Of a DNA stretch of 64,000 nt, positions 22,372-34,758 are shown piece after piece. A program made the position numbers and the translations under genes. This DNA is from Caenorhabditis elegans (Eukaryota > Nematoda > Chromadorea > Rhabditida > Rhabditidae). How positions within the stretch are numbered: the stretch's first letter is position 1; the number at the start of each line of letters is the position of its first letter. The stretch spans positions 5,642,001 to 5,706,000 of the forward strand of contig NC_003281.10 of NCBI RefSeq assembly GCF_000002985.6, in the 5' to 3' direction. The notes under the pieces were generated by a model. It searched no databases. It was not told the DNA's origin and was given only the letters and a program-made list of their open reading frames with translations.

Positions 22372-25300
22372 ATGTCGGCTTCATCCACGTCATCATCTAG
22401 CACATCGTGTCCGGAAGGTGGCGAACCATCGGGAAGCTGTAAAAGCAGCGACGAGGGTGAATCGACACTGAAAAAACGAATGCAACAGTACGGAATTGCG
22501 AGTGGTTACGCGAATTCCTCAATATCTACACTTGATAGAGTGCGGAAGTTTTTTTTTCTTAAAAATTGGAGAAAAAATCTTGAATTATCTTTCATTCACG
22601 CTTCAGAAATCTTCAATTCAAACTGTCAACAGTTCTACCCGATTTTTGTTTCAAAAAAATGCTTGAACTGCTGAGAATTCCATTTCTGCAAATTTTCATA
22701 CTGCAAAAATGCGCATTTTAAAATGATTTTGTAAATTCAAATTTTTAAGTCAAAATCCGAATTTTGTACACATTCTATTTTTGAGTTGGAAAGTTTAAGA
22801 TCCTTTTCAAATTTGAAATTTCTGGCTTTTTCGATTATAACACCGAAATCTGGAATTATTTTTTACTTTAAAAAATGTGAAATCCATTGAATATTTGAAA
22901 CCTTGGTTGTAATTTATAATTATAAGCAATATTTTAATTTTTCAGAGCCAATATCAATCGCTTCCACTGAATGGAACTCGCCGAGTCACTGTTCAATTTG
23001 GACGAATGAAAATTGTGGTACCATGGAAGGAATCGGTGAGCTTTTTTTTCAAATGTTCAATCAATTTTTTAATATTTTTCTTGTTCAGGATCAGACAGTT
23101 GGTCAACTAGCAGACGCAGCACTTCTTCGGTACAAAAAAGCGAGGGGAATGGTAATTTTTTTTCTCCAAAAATTTGCAGAAAAAAGGTCATTTTGGAGGC
23201 AAAAAAGCGTATCCCAAATTTTCCCATGAATACAGTCAGTCGGGAATAATGAAAGGAAAATCAACAAGAAGCACGCAATTTTATCTTCGTCTTATTCTCT
23301 TCCAATATTATTCCATTCCCGAAGAAGCAGCAGCCCCCTTTCGTTTTCTCGGAGAGGTTAATTCGGCTGAGAACAAGGCCGCACCGATGAGGATGTGTTG
23401 AATACCATTTCTCTGTTCATTTTCACCAAATAATCCCCTTCCTTTTCCGCTTTGGAGAAAAAGAAAGTTTGGAAGAGACGCAGACAGTGTTACAGTGTGT
23501 TGTTGGCACACAACACTGTAAATAATAGATATTTCTTCATTCTCTCTCATAAGTGACTGTCAAAAAGTTTTACTATTTTGTGGAGTTGAACTGTGGTGCT
23601 CTTGGATTTTTATTTAGTTACTCCTGATCTTCTCACTTTAAACATTAAGACTTAGTGGTTATCATCCCAATTTATATTTACTAAGCAGTAAAACATTTAT
23701 CTTGATTGAATATCCAATGATCGCTTCATTTTCTTGAAAATCTCTACAAATTGAAGGCAATTTTCTCCTCTTGGACCACCAACCATAACTAGCGAATCCT
23801 AGCCAAAGAGGGATTAATTTCCAAAATGGATTCTGGTCGAATTTGACTTTAATCGGCGTACGCTGTGCGGCATGGAAATTCCGGAGGCCGTCGCCTCGTC
23901 CCGATTGGATTTTGCAATTTGCAATAAACGGATTGATTTCGACGCGCTTGGTAGATTTTTGTTTATATAACATGCATTGGTCTCTCACCATGTTCACTTC
24001 ATGGCGGATTTTGTACGAATCTCTTCCCCCTCATCATCATCGTCGTCGATCATCATGCTTCCTGTTCGCGCAGGTTGTAGCATTCGTTTCGCAGTAAATT
24101 AAGTTTTCCGCTGTAGGCAGGCAGTTGATCTAAATAAATCTGATAAGAATTTATTCGAAGGCTTAAGATTTGTTATCTCTCTCTCTCTCTCTCTCTCAGT
24201 TTTGTTGATTTAGATTTATTTGACGTTGAGGACGATATAATCATTATCAGCAGCAACAACCAACTTGAAATTAATCAAATGGAATGTATAGTTGGACGTT
24301 GTGTAATAGGAGTACGAGTAGAAAGTGTGAGTCAATTGCAGAAATTAGTGTTTTGTTAGGAAGTTGGGCGCCAGTTTTAAACCCGCCGCCTACACTTTTG
24401 ATATTACGATGAGCACGGTTCAAAGGCAGGAGTTTTTTTTTCAGCCGTATCAGACTTTATAAATTTTCCATTTACTAATTTGATCCAGTTTTTATGGTCA
24501 TGTAACATGTAAAGCTGTGTTTAGTCCCAGCCGAAAAGAAAATTGAACAGAACTCAAAGTTTTCGTGTGACTAAAAAAATATGGTGAGTCACCTTGGAAT
24601 GTTTTTGTTCGGTTTTGAATTTCAATTCAAAAATTGTGAACAACTTTGGCGTTATTCATAATTGTGGAAGTTTTGAATTTCAGTTGAAAAATGAAAATTG
24701 TGATGTGAAAACCTTGAATTATTGTTCCTTTCAAACTTATTGTATTTGACTCCAAAGGCCTCCGAATAGCTCCAGAACATGTGAATTGGCAGCACTTAAA
24801 GTTGTTCATCTATCTCTATCTCTCTCTCCTCGCCATCATCGTGAAATAAAGCACCCCCTATTCTACATGCAATGTCATAACACTCATATCTCATGTTATC
24901 GCCATCCTCCGCTGCCACTACGAATCATCTGTTCTGAAAGCAGCTTTTTTTCGGGTGGTTTTTGTATTTTTCTTTACTGATAAACAGCTTGTGTTGTTGT
25001 TGTTCGCGACGAGAACAAATATCATGGACATTTTACCAACTATTGAGAAGATAAGAAGAAATGGTTAGGAATGATGTGTATATAGACATCTTCCCCTTTC
25101 TATCTCTCTTCCCTTCTCTTCCGAGTGTTTCTGTTTCTATTTGTCGTTCGATCTGATGATTGTCGTCATTTTTTCTCAGCCGCTCCTCTTCTTGATGCCC
25201 TTGCGCAACCCCACCGTGGCTTACTTGTTGGGGGGTCTTGGAGCGAAGAGCACACATAAATGATATGAGTCATTCCGTACAGTCATCCTGTATTCTTCTT

Positions 25301-28300
25301 GTTCTCACAGTTTACCCGTGCTCGATGCCTTTTTATGGTGCAGCTTCGGGCCCTCTCGTACATGAATGGGTACTGTAGCTGTTATGACCACTCGAAAAGT
25401 ACTATATTCTTCGCTCTCTTCCTTTTTTCCGCTTCTGCTTCTCGGTTGAGTACACCTTGTTTACCTTCTGTGTGTGTCTGTTCGCTTCCTCGTGTTTTTC
25501 GCTCGTTACACATCACCTTAAAAAAATTCTGAAACAGTGAGCTTTTTCGGTTTTTGGGAAAATTATTGCATTTTTCTGACTTCTCAAACGAGCCTTTTAC
25601 AACATCAATTCCGTTCCATCTGACCCTCTCTGAATCAAAACGAATATAAAATTTCCAACACACTGCCCTCGTCACATCTGTGATTCGTACCAGCCGGCTC
25701 TTCCCATCTCCCTTTCTATTCTCTATTCTTCAATTCCCATGATTCTAGTTCAAAATTGTTGAATACATTATTTTTGTTGTCATCGTGTTCATAATGCGAT
25801 TATTTCTCGCATACATAAAACAAGTTCCAGTTTCCCCGTGATTTTTTGCACGGAATCATGAGAGTTCTTGATAGTTTTCCGGAGAATATAATTTTGTATA
25901 CATCGGATTTTGCAAAAAAATTACGTTGGAAACCGATTGACATTTTAATTGTGAATGAATGAAAATTCTGAAAAAAGGCTTGAAATCTCAGAATAATGGT
26001 TTTTCAATAAAAAATGTCACTTTTTGAAGTCAATAAACCTCTCGTTATCTGGATAAAAATCACTAATTAGGCGGCTTACACGTACCAATTACAAGGTACA
26101 CTTCTCTTTTCTTGTTACTAATCGCAACTCAACATCTGCTCTCTCTCATGTTTTCCCATCTCTACCTCAGTCCTTTTTCATCATTCCCTCCTTCTACGGA
26201 CATTGTCGTTCATCATAAAAAGAAAGACCTCCATCGCTTTTTCACCTACGCAAGTGTATGAGGTGAAAATAGTGTGGCTTCTCAGAGAGACGCAGGTGGT
26301 ATGCGCAATGACCGTGCTCTCTCTCTGTGTCTCTCTTTCTCTTTTTTCGAACTGCCGAGGAAGGACATCAACCTCTTTTGGGCAAATACCGGTTGAGATT
26401 CTTTATTATTATTATTATTATTTGAGGCTCTCGGTACATTGTTTGGTTTTCTCTTTCTTTCTCTGTATCTCTCTCTCTCTCTCTTTTTGGATTCATCCGT
26501 CATCATGTTTTGAAACACGCATCGGCTATAATTTCAGCACATGCATAACGGTCGTGGTGGTCGATATGACGTTTGCCCTCCTCCACCACCACCACCCTAT
26601 CACTTTAACCATGTGCATACACCGCCGTCAAAAGTCATCGTCCAGCAGCAGAAACAGCAACAAAAAGCTCATCGAGAGCCGCCGCCGAGCTATCCTGCCT
26701 CCAAAATGACCACCACAAATGATAATGTTACGGTTAGTAAGAGAAATTTTCAGGCAAACGAAGATCGGATACACGTACACCGACTCGAGTGCGCGTCTGA
26801 TGGTGGAATTCTCGATATGGATGATGTTTTAGAAGAAGTTTTTGATTTGAATTATGATCAGGTCCGGAAAATTCGAAGATTTGAAGATGAAGAAGAGCAT
26901 TAACGAGATATATATAAAGTCGAAATTATAATTTTTCAGATCCTGGCAATCACTGATGAAGCTAATGGCGGATCAACTACTCCAACGTATTCTCAAATTC
27001 AAAAACAACAGCATCACTATGCACAACCTCTACCATATGCTAGGAAATTCGATGGAGGACCATCAACACCGATTGCGAGTGCTTTTGGTGAGTTTTTTAA
27101 TGTTTTAATATTTAAGTTATCCGAATCAGCTGAAAGTTTATGCGTTTCCAATTTTTTTCAAATATGTATAACTGAAAAACTTTATAAAAGTTAAGAAAAA
27201 AACGACGAACTGAATTCACCATTTTTGAATGACTAAAATAATGTTTAACTCTATTTTTAATTGTAAATTACCAAAAAGTAGTGGATTGAAATCTACAGTA
27301 TTTTTAAATTTTTATTCAAAAATATGCAAAATGAAATTATTCCAAAATATGCTGAAAAAGATTAGATTTTTTCAGAAATTTTTTTTGTTAACTTTAGAAA
27401 AAAATTGAAATTTCCTAGAAATACAATCTATTTTTTAATTAGTTGAAATTAATTTTAACAATCAAAAAAAAATCAAATTTTCAACGTTACACTTTTTGAA
27501 AATTTCCTTGGATTTTTCAAATTTTTTATTCAAAAATTTCCAATTTCCAGGAAGCGTAACTGTCAACCATCAGGCTCACCGTGCTGCATCTCCATATAAT
27601 GTCGGATTTGCAAGAAGCAATTCTCGAGACTTTGCGCCACAGCCAACACATTCGAAAGAACGACGCGACTCGGTTGTCGAAGTGAGCAGTTTTGATCAGA
27701 TTCCACAATCTGGGCTTCGAGTATCGACACCGAAACCGAGCAGACAATCGGAGGATGTTATAGACGGAAAACCAATGAATCAACCGATTCTGCGATCCTC
27801 ACTTAGAACTGAAGCTTCAGGAAGTCGTACCGAAGAAGCGACGCCTGTAAAACAATCCAGAGTTACGTTGAGCCCAGAAGTTGAGAAGAAGCTCGCCGAG
27901 CAGGATGAACGGAAAAGTGAACGTAGGAAACATTATGATAAGAATCCTGGACGATTTGCGAGAGGTTCTGATCGAAAATCAAGGATAACTGATGCTCTTT
28001 TGGATGCTCGTGACAGAATCGCCGATCAACTAGAAAGTCAGAATCCAGCAGAAGAGACGAAAAGTCAGATGATTCGAGTGAAAATTGATCAAGGTCCCAT
28101 GCCAGGAACGTCGCTTGTCACTTTCCCACCGATTCCAGAAAAATCAGAAAACGAAAAGCAGTTGGGAATAGAGGTGAATGCAGTATTTGATGAATCATCT
28201 GAACTACCGGGAACATCAGAACCTACTAAACTTAGTTCTGTTCAAATTATGAAGATCGAAGATGGTGGTCGAATTGCAAAAGATGGACGGATACGAGTTG

Positions 28301-31300
28301 GTGATTGTATTGTTGCAATAGATGGAAAACCCGTTGATCAGATGTCCATTATTCGAGTACGTGCTTCAATCTCAGATCTTGCGGCGGTCACTTCACGTCC
28401 AGTTACTTTGATTATCAATCGATCATTGGAATCATTTCTTGAGCAGGAATCGTCGGCTAAGCCAATTCAATCGGCTCTACAACAGGCGAATACTCAATAT
28501 ATCGGGCATACGACAGTTGTTGAATTGATAAAGAGTAGGTTTTGTTTCAGAAAATTGCAGCTCAAAATTTAAAATATAGAAAGTTGTTCTCAAATTCTAT
28601 TTTCAATAGAAAAAGTTTTTTGTAAATTTATAGGAGAAAAAACTTAAATACTTTGGAGAAAACAATTCCGAAATTTCGCAAAACCGTGATCAAAATTTTT
28701 TTGAAATTCAAATATTATCCTAAATTTTCAGGCTCTAATGGATTTGGCTTCACTGTGACCGGACGTGAAACTGCAAAAGGAGAACGTCTATTCTACATTG
28801 GTACCGTTAAACCGTACGGAGTTGCTCTCGGTCATCTAAAATCTGGAGACAGACTTCTAGAGATCAATGGAACCCCGACGGGACAGTGGACGCAATCCGA
28901 GATTGTGGAAAAGTTGAAAGAGACGATGGTCGGTGAGAAGATAAAGTTTCTCGTGTCGAGAGTCTCTCAAAGTGCTATAATGAGCACGTCTGCTTCATCT
29001 GAGAATAAGGAAAATGAGGAGACACTGAAAGTTGTTGAAGAGGAGAAGATTCCACAGAAGCTTCCGTTACCGGCTCTTATGACACCTCCAGTACCAAAAG
29101 ATACTCCAGCTCTGTCACCTTCCGGAGCATCACGATTTGAGATTGTGATTCCATTCATCAACGGATCAAGTTCCGCAGGGCTCGGAGTTAGTCTGAAGGC
29201 TCGAGTATCGAAAAAATCAAATGGATCAAAAGTGGATTGTGGAATCTTTATCAAGAATGTGATGCATGGAGGTGCTGCATTCAAAGAAGGAGGTCTACGA
29301 GTTGATGATCGAATTGTTGGAGTTGAGGATATCGATTTGGAGCCACTGGACAATCGGGAAGCTCAGGCGGCGTTGGCTAAGAAATTAAAAGAAGTTGGAA
29401 TGATTAGCTCAAATGTGAGACTGACGATTAGCAGATACAATGAATGTAATCCTGGACAAATCTCAAGGGATTTATCAAGAATTACTGTGGATGCTTCATC
29501 ACCATCACCTTCATCTCGAATGTCTTCGCATACAGCTCCAGATTCTTTACTTCCATCACCAGCAACTCGTGGAACATCGTCTAGTGGAGCAGATTCTTCT
29601 CACTCGAGGCAATCGTCCGCTTCATCAGCTGTTCCAGCAGTGCCTGCAAGACTAACTGAAAGGGATTCGATTGTTTCAGACGGAACAAGTCGGAATGATG
29701 AATCAGAACTTCCTGATTCGGCTGATCCGTTTAATCGGGAAGGTCTCGGAAGGAAAAGTCTCAGTGAAAAAAGAGGAATGGGAGCAGCTGCTGATCCACA
29801 GCACATCAAATTGTTCCAAGATATCAAACATCAGAGACAGAATAGTGGTGAGTTATTTTATTGAAATTGTGTTGATGACCACGACCCTGTTTGTGTTAAG
29901 TTTCAGAAAATTCACCGAGTTTTTCATGCTTTTCCACGATTTTTCGTTTATTTTTTTTTGTTGCAAAAATTACATTTTCGAGTAATAATTGAAAATGGAA
30001 ATTCAAAAATTTGAAAAATGCAAACTTTCTCGGATAAATTTTCTTTTTTTTTAAACTACATAGTTTTCACTTTGAAGATTATTTTTTTGAAACTATTAAT
30101 TTTGAAAAATACGAAAAAAACAGGGGCGTGGTCGTAATAGTGTGAGCTTCTAGTCTGCTCCTCCTCATCCTCCTCAGTCTTATTTTCAAGCTTTCTCACG
30201 CTTCTCTCCTCCCTTTTCAGCTCCGACGTCTTCAACTCAAAAACGAAGCAAATCTCAACCTCGATCTTCGTCACAACGGAACTACCGTAGTCCCATGAAG
30301 CTTGTAGATCTTCCGACAACTGCTGCGGCTTCTGCTTCTACGAATTCTCAGAATCTCGACGACTCTGGTTGGTTTTAAGCTTCTTCTTATTCGGCATGCA
30401 ATCCTCTCAGTTTTAACCTAATTTACAATTAAACATTCAATTTAAAAATATAAAAATTAACCCGTTTTCAGATATGCTGAATCGCCGTTCTCAGAGCATG
30501 GAAAGTATAAATCGGCCAGTGGAGAGCATTCTCCGTGGAACGGGGCAAATTCCAACAGGATCATCTTCAAAAGTTCAATTTATGCAAGCAGCGAGTCCTG
30601 ATCAACATCCATTTCCACCTGGAGCCGCATTGCTTAGATTGAAGAATGAAGAGAGTCGATCAAGAGATAAATCAAGAAGAAAGAGTATGGGAAAGTGAGT
30701 TTTTTTTTTGGAAATTACTGAAAAAATTCATCAAAAAATTATTTTAAAAACTTCCAATTTGAATATCATTTTTAACAAAAATTTGATAAATCGGACTTTG
30801 AAAAAAAATTAAAATGACGGAGAATCTTTTGAAAATGACGGAGAATCCTTTCATAGCTTCAGTAGTTTGCATTAAAAATTCACCGGAAACATGTTTTTGT
30901 GGGTGTCATCGGAAAAACGAAAAATCTAGAAAAAAATTTAATCAGAAAAAAAGTCTTCGATCACTCGTAGTTTTCTCTTCGTTTCTCGTTTTCTCGTAGC
31001 ACCCTGTGGAGATTTTCTTTTGTTCATTTTTTCGCTATATAATTGTTTTTTTTTCTACTAAAAAATTTCTGAAAATTGAAAAATCTTAAATTTTGAATTC
31101 ACTAACCCAATCGATTAGCCCTTTCAGTGCGATGCGAAACTTCTTTGGATTCGGAAGCAAATCAAGAGATGCATCACCAGAAAAAACACCGACTGAATCA
31201 GTTCAATTAAGATCTGTAGAACGACCTAAATCAATAATTGATGAAAGAAATAATGGATCATCTGAACGTGCTCCACCTCCTCTACCACCACATCAATCAC

Positions 31301-33902
31301 AACGACGTGGAAGTGGTGGAAATGTATTTGTAGATTATGGTGAACCATATGGACTCATTCCACAGTATCCCCATAATACGGTAGGTTAATTGAATTTAAA
31401 TTTTGAAAGATTTTGGACATAGGAGTGTGCTCTTGGGTTGCTCGAAGAAATATTTAAATTTTGAAGAAAAAATTACAACGAAACGATTTTTAAAACATTT
31501 TTTGAAGCTTCGCGCTTTTTCTGAAGCATAAAGAAAGTTAAAAATCAACAATTTTACAAAAAAATTTATCTGAAATTTTCTTATCGAATTTTAATATTTT
31601 ACGAGCAATCCGGGCATGTTTCCAGTTTTAAAAATTTATTTTTTAAACCACAACAAATAACAATTACATGTTCTCGATGTTTTCTGTCGTAATTCTTTTT
31701 GTGTTTGAAATTTTATTTATTTTCTAAATGTTTGCTATTTTCTAATTTTTATTCTAATTTACTATTTTTACATAATATAATCATGTGAGAATCGAGGCTG
31801 TCATCAAAAATTAATTTGGGACCAAAAACTTGGAATTCTTCTAGATACTAAACTGAAAATTAACATTTTTTGAAAGAAAACGTTTTTTTTCGGTCGAGAA
31901 ATAAAAAAAACAAAAAATTCATTTTCGGCTACCAATTTATTTTTTACATGGTTATATCTAATATCTTGAATAATTTCTAATCAGCTAATCCCAGCTAATC
32001 AGGTAACCAGTTACAGTCAAAAATCATGGCAACAAGTGCCCAAAACGGTATTCGTCTTATTTCCTATACAAAGAATCAATCTTCATCACCACCTCCACCT
32101 CCACCTGCGGGAGGATTATCTCCACTTCAACTGGGGAATTCAAAATTCTATTCCAGCTATCGAGAACCTTCTATAACTCAACGGCCTAGGTACTACTACT
32201 GATGATCCTGCTCCGCGAGCCCACAATCCCGACGTTCACCTTTTGTTCATCTGATCCCTTTGTTTTGTCTGTCTGTGTGCCGTTTTGTCCCTTTTTATCC
32301 ACTAAAAATCTCTAACAATCACATCCTTCTCACCGAAAAAGCTTCAACCTCGTGAGGTTTTTTTGTGAAGCTCAGAATTGCGAAATTTCTTTAAACGTTT
32401 TCCAAATCTCAAAGAACGAAAATTGGAAAATTCTTCGTTTTATTCTACGATTACAGTATTTTTACACGATATCTGTAAATTTTCTCAAACCAATAATTTT
32501 TCCATGAAAAAGATTTCAAAAGCGGAAAAAACAGAAATTTCTAAAAACAAAGTTATCGAAAATTTTCTAATTTTAATTGCAATCATTTTTAAAAGAATCT
32601 ATAGAAAATTAAAATTGTTTGAAAATGTTTGATTGAATTTTGCAGTTCTCGAACTACATGAATAACCTACATTAAACCCCAAATGTTCGAATATTTCCAA
32701 TCAAATTTCTATTATTTCAGACTTCCGGATATGAGTCGTACGCCGACTCTGAGCTCTACGATCGATACGCGGCCCATCGCTATCACCCGCGTGGGGGCCC
32801 AATCATCGATGAAGACGAATACATTTACAGACAACAGAGTACCAGCGGTAATTCACCGATCAACACGTCGTCCTATGTCAACTATGGATTACCAGCGTAA
32901 GTATTTTGATATTTGTTGAAAATATCTGAAAAAATTAAATTTAACATTGGCGCAAAACTAACAATTTGGTTTTCCAGAAAAAAAATGTTCTAACTTATCT
33001 TAAACATTAAAAATTTCAGAGTTATCTCATTCCGAGACCCAAAAATCTATTTTTGTTTTTAAAATGATTCTCGTCCGCAAAACTTGGGGAAAAGAATACA
33101 AAAAATCTGAAAATTAAAATTTGCAATTTTTGTAAAAATCGAGAAATTTCAAGCAAAAAACAATGTAATATTTTCCTGAAAATAATTTGCATTTTTTCTA
33201 AAATATTCAACAAATTTCTAAAAATTAATAATTATTTGTATTTTCAGATCTAATGCGTACCATGTCGGTTCCCGAATACCACCACAAACCTCCAGTGGAA
33301 GTATCTCGAAAACCAGTGGAGCGATGCGTCGTGTCTATCCCGCCGAATACGATGAAGACGTCGCCTACCATCAACAAATTCCCCAACAATCAACGAGATA
33401 TCAACAGGGTAGCGGTAGTGGACGTGGTAACGCCGACTACCATCACATGTTCAACTCGTGGTTCGCGTACACTGGCGGTGGAGCAGTCGGCGCCGCTCCG
33501 GTCATCAAGTCCTCGTACGGATCATCGCCGGTACGGATCGCAGCCGCTTCGGCCATCGAACGAGGCGAATCGTTCGTCGTCGAGCCCGTCAGTGGTTCGT
33601 CGGCCTCGGCCACTGACCGTCGGGGACGGAGCACTTCGAGTGGAGCCGTTGCCTCTGGATCATCATCAACTGGGTTCCAATATGCCGCGAAGGAGAAGTA
33701 TGCGGATGCTCGATCTGGAAAATTCAATGGTGGATCGACCCGACTCTTTATTCCAAGACACGGCGGTGGGCTCAGCGCGGCTGCGTTTGCAACAAACTTC
33801 GGGGGAGAAGCCTACGAGACACGTGGTGGAGGAGCCGGCGGCTCGCCGAGCCAATACCGTCGCAGAGATCAGGGACCGCCTCATCGTTTTCCCCAGTACT
33901 AG
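22372..33902 (+). CDS. par-3: PAR-3 polarity scaffold, canonical frame (about 1379 aa)
   Basis: PAR-3 works with PAR-6 and aPKC at the anterior or apical cortex. Twelve exons join: 22372-22539, 22946-23035, 23089-23151, 26754-26861, 26940-27087, 27551-28534, 28732-29847, 30221-30367, 30472-30694, 31119 (or 31128)-31380, 32721-32896 and 33248-33902. In order come the N-terminal CR1 oligomerisation domain (about 57-145), PDZ1 (about 365-486), PDZ2 (about 507-597) and PDZ3 (about 654-756). The aPKC-binding CR3 motif FNREGLGRKSLSEKR (about 852-867) carries the serine known as S863. The tail is Ser/Pro- and Tyr/Gly-rich and ends HRFPQY. Tandem acceptors 9 nt apart before the tenth exon add or drop Pro-Phe-Ser; using the upstream one gives 1379 residues. 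Two donors are weak: GTGCGG after exon 1 and GTCCGG after 26861. The last two exons are also open in a second frame (separate entry). Confidence 0.95.
24176..24200. repeat. TC dinucleotide microsatellite
   Basis: An uninterrupted run of about twelve TC units lies within the long par-3 intron. Confidence 0.9.
26403..26483. repeat. ATT and CT microsatellites
   Basis: Six ATT units (about 26403-26421) are followed after 40 bases by about ten CT units (26462-26483), just upstream of the alternative par-3 first exon. Confidence 0.85.
26541..26861 (+). CDS. par-3: Alternative first coding exon of par-3 (short isoform)
   Basis: An ATG at 26541 follows a 3' splice site (atttcag ending at 26537) and opens a frame MHNGRGGRYDVC, then a polyproline run, then a Gln-rich stretch. 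It runs without a stop into the exon that begins at 26754 in the long isoform. The 21 bases 26733-26753 look like a GT...AG unit but are far too short to be an intron, so they are read as coding (VSKRNFQ). An mRNA starting here would lack the first half of the CR1 oligomerisation domain (exons 22372-23151). The upstream 3.4 kb would then serve as its promoter. Confidence 0.75.
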
Positions 33903-34396
33903 GTCAGTTTTTTCTCAAAGTTATATTACGCAGCCGCGAAAAATACGGAATCCGTAAAAATAAACGGTGATGCGCCTTTAAAGAGTACTGTAGTTCCGAA
34001 CTTTCATTGCTGTGCAAATTTCAATAGATTTTTTATTCATATCAATAATTTTCAGATTTCCAATAGCTGCCTCATCAATGCGTGTATCATCAGCGGCACA
34101 ACCGCTTGCGAATTCTGTAAACCTACGATCTGTATCAAATAATAAAATCAACGATAATTCCGCTGAGCGAATCTCATTAAGGTACGTCCACCATTTGACT
34201 TTTCGAACAGTTTCCATATTTTTTGATTTTCAGAGCCAGAAAGAAGCTTCATCGAGAAGCAGTAACACGAAGCGAGTTCTTCTTGCCACCGTCGTATTCA
34301 AATGAGAATATCAAACTGTTCAACAGTCTCCTTCCGCCATCCACATCAAGTATCATGACAACAAAGACCCCGTCACCTACGACGCCGAAAAATTAA
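32017..34396 (+). CDS. par-3: PAR-3 alternative C-terminal tail in a second reading frame
   Basis: Exon 32017-32189 (acceptor ttacag, donor GTACTA) continues the PAR-3 frame from 31380: SKIMATSAQNGIRL, a six-proline run, then SKFYSSYREPSITQRP. Its 173 nt (57 codons plus 2) shift the frame of exons 32721-32896 (LPDMSRTPTLSSTIDTRP...) and 33248-33902 (...MLDLENSMVDRPDSLF, ...AEIRDRLIVFPSTR). The open frame then splices at 33902 (donor GTCAGT) into 34056-34181 (FPIAASSMRVSS...) and 34234-34396 (ARKKLHREAVTRSEFFLPP..., ending SPTTPKN, stop TAA). All junction phases agree. The tail is about 430 residues, basic and Ser/Pro-rich, and unrelated to the 276-residue canonical tail, for a predicted total of about 1533. 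An in-phase alternative acceptor at 32011 would add two residues. Whether worms make it needs RNA data; the coding evidence is strong. Confidence 0.75.
33935..34015. repeat. Fragment of the gtctcgacacg repeat family inside par-3
   Basis: The intron between the two-frame exon and the next second-frame exon contains gatgcgcctttaaagagtac, then tgtagttccgaactttcatt, the core of the dispersed repeat. An AATAAA at about 33959-33964 lies at its edge and could serve as a poly(A) signal for transcripts ending after the canonical stop at 33902. Confidence 0.6.
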
Positions 34397-34758
34397 AGAT
34401 TCTATGGCTTTATATATATATATTTAATTCCTCTATAATTCTCCTTTTCACTTCTCCCTCGATATCTATAACTCACTTCTAAAAAGCCGGTTCTTCTTAT
34501 TCTAAACATTTTAGTAGGGAATTATCTCTATTTCTCTCTCCTGTTGAATTCATAGCCGTCGTCCATCTCTGTGATGTTTTCTATATTGTTTGTATTTAGT
34601 AGCCTCCCGAATCAAATCAAATCCATTTTTATTCTGTTTAACATACTTCTTGTTTTATAACGAATGTTGTTGTGAGCTTTTAGATTCAAGATTTAAAAAC
34701 AAAATCAATCGAATGAATCTGGTGAATTTATGTTTCAACTTTATCTTTTTTATGTAAA

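Larger units (their letters stand above)
23152..26540 (+). other. par-3 long intron with probable internal promoter
   Basis: A 3.4-kb intron segment lies between the third long-isoform exon and the alternative first exon at 26541. It holds simple repeats: TC repeats at about 24176-24200, ATT repeats at about 26403-26421 and CT repeats at about 26462-26483. Several CT-rich stretches flank it. Open frames here (for example 26203-26709 in another frame) look like composition artefacts. Its size and its place just before an alternative ATG fit an internal promoter or enhancer region. Confidence 0.5.

Noticed and set aside
26203..26709. 168-codon open frame overlapping the alternative par-3 first exon in another frame
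   Set aside because: It is driven by CT and ATT simple repeats and histidine-rich reading of the real exon. The par-3 frame there joins correctly to known exons and this one does not.
26733..26753. GT...AG unit of 21 bases as an intron
   Set aside because: It is far below the minimal intron size, and the sequence is in frame and read as coding in the short isoform.
32191..32202. Reading the par-3 cassette exon through to the stop after RYYY as an alternative last exon
   Set aside because: It is possible as a minor form, but the donor at 32190 gives exact phase agreement with a long open second frame downstream, which a terminal exon would not explain.
33443..33727. Open frame on the minus strand antisense to the par-3 two-frame exon
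   Set aside because: GC-rich coding sequence often leaves antisense frames open. There are no splice signals or continuation on the minus strand.
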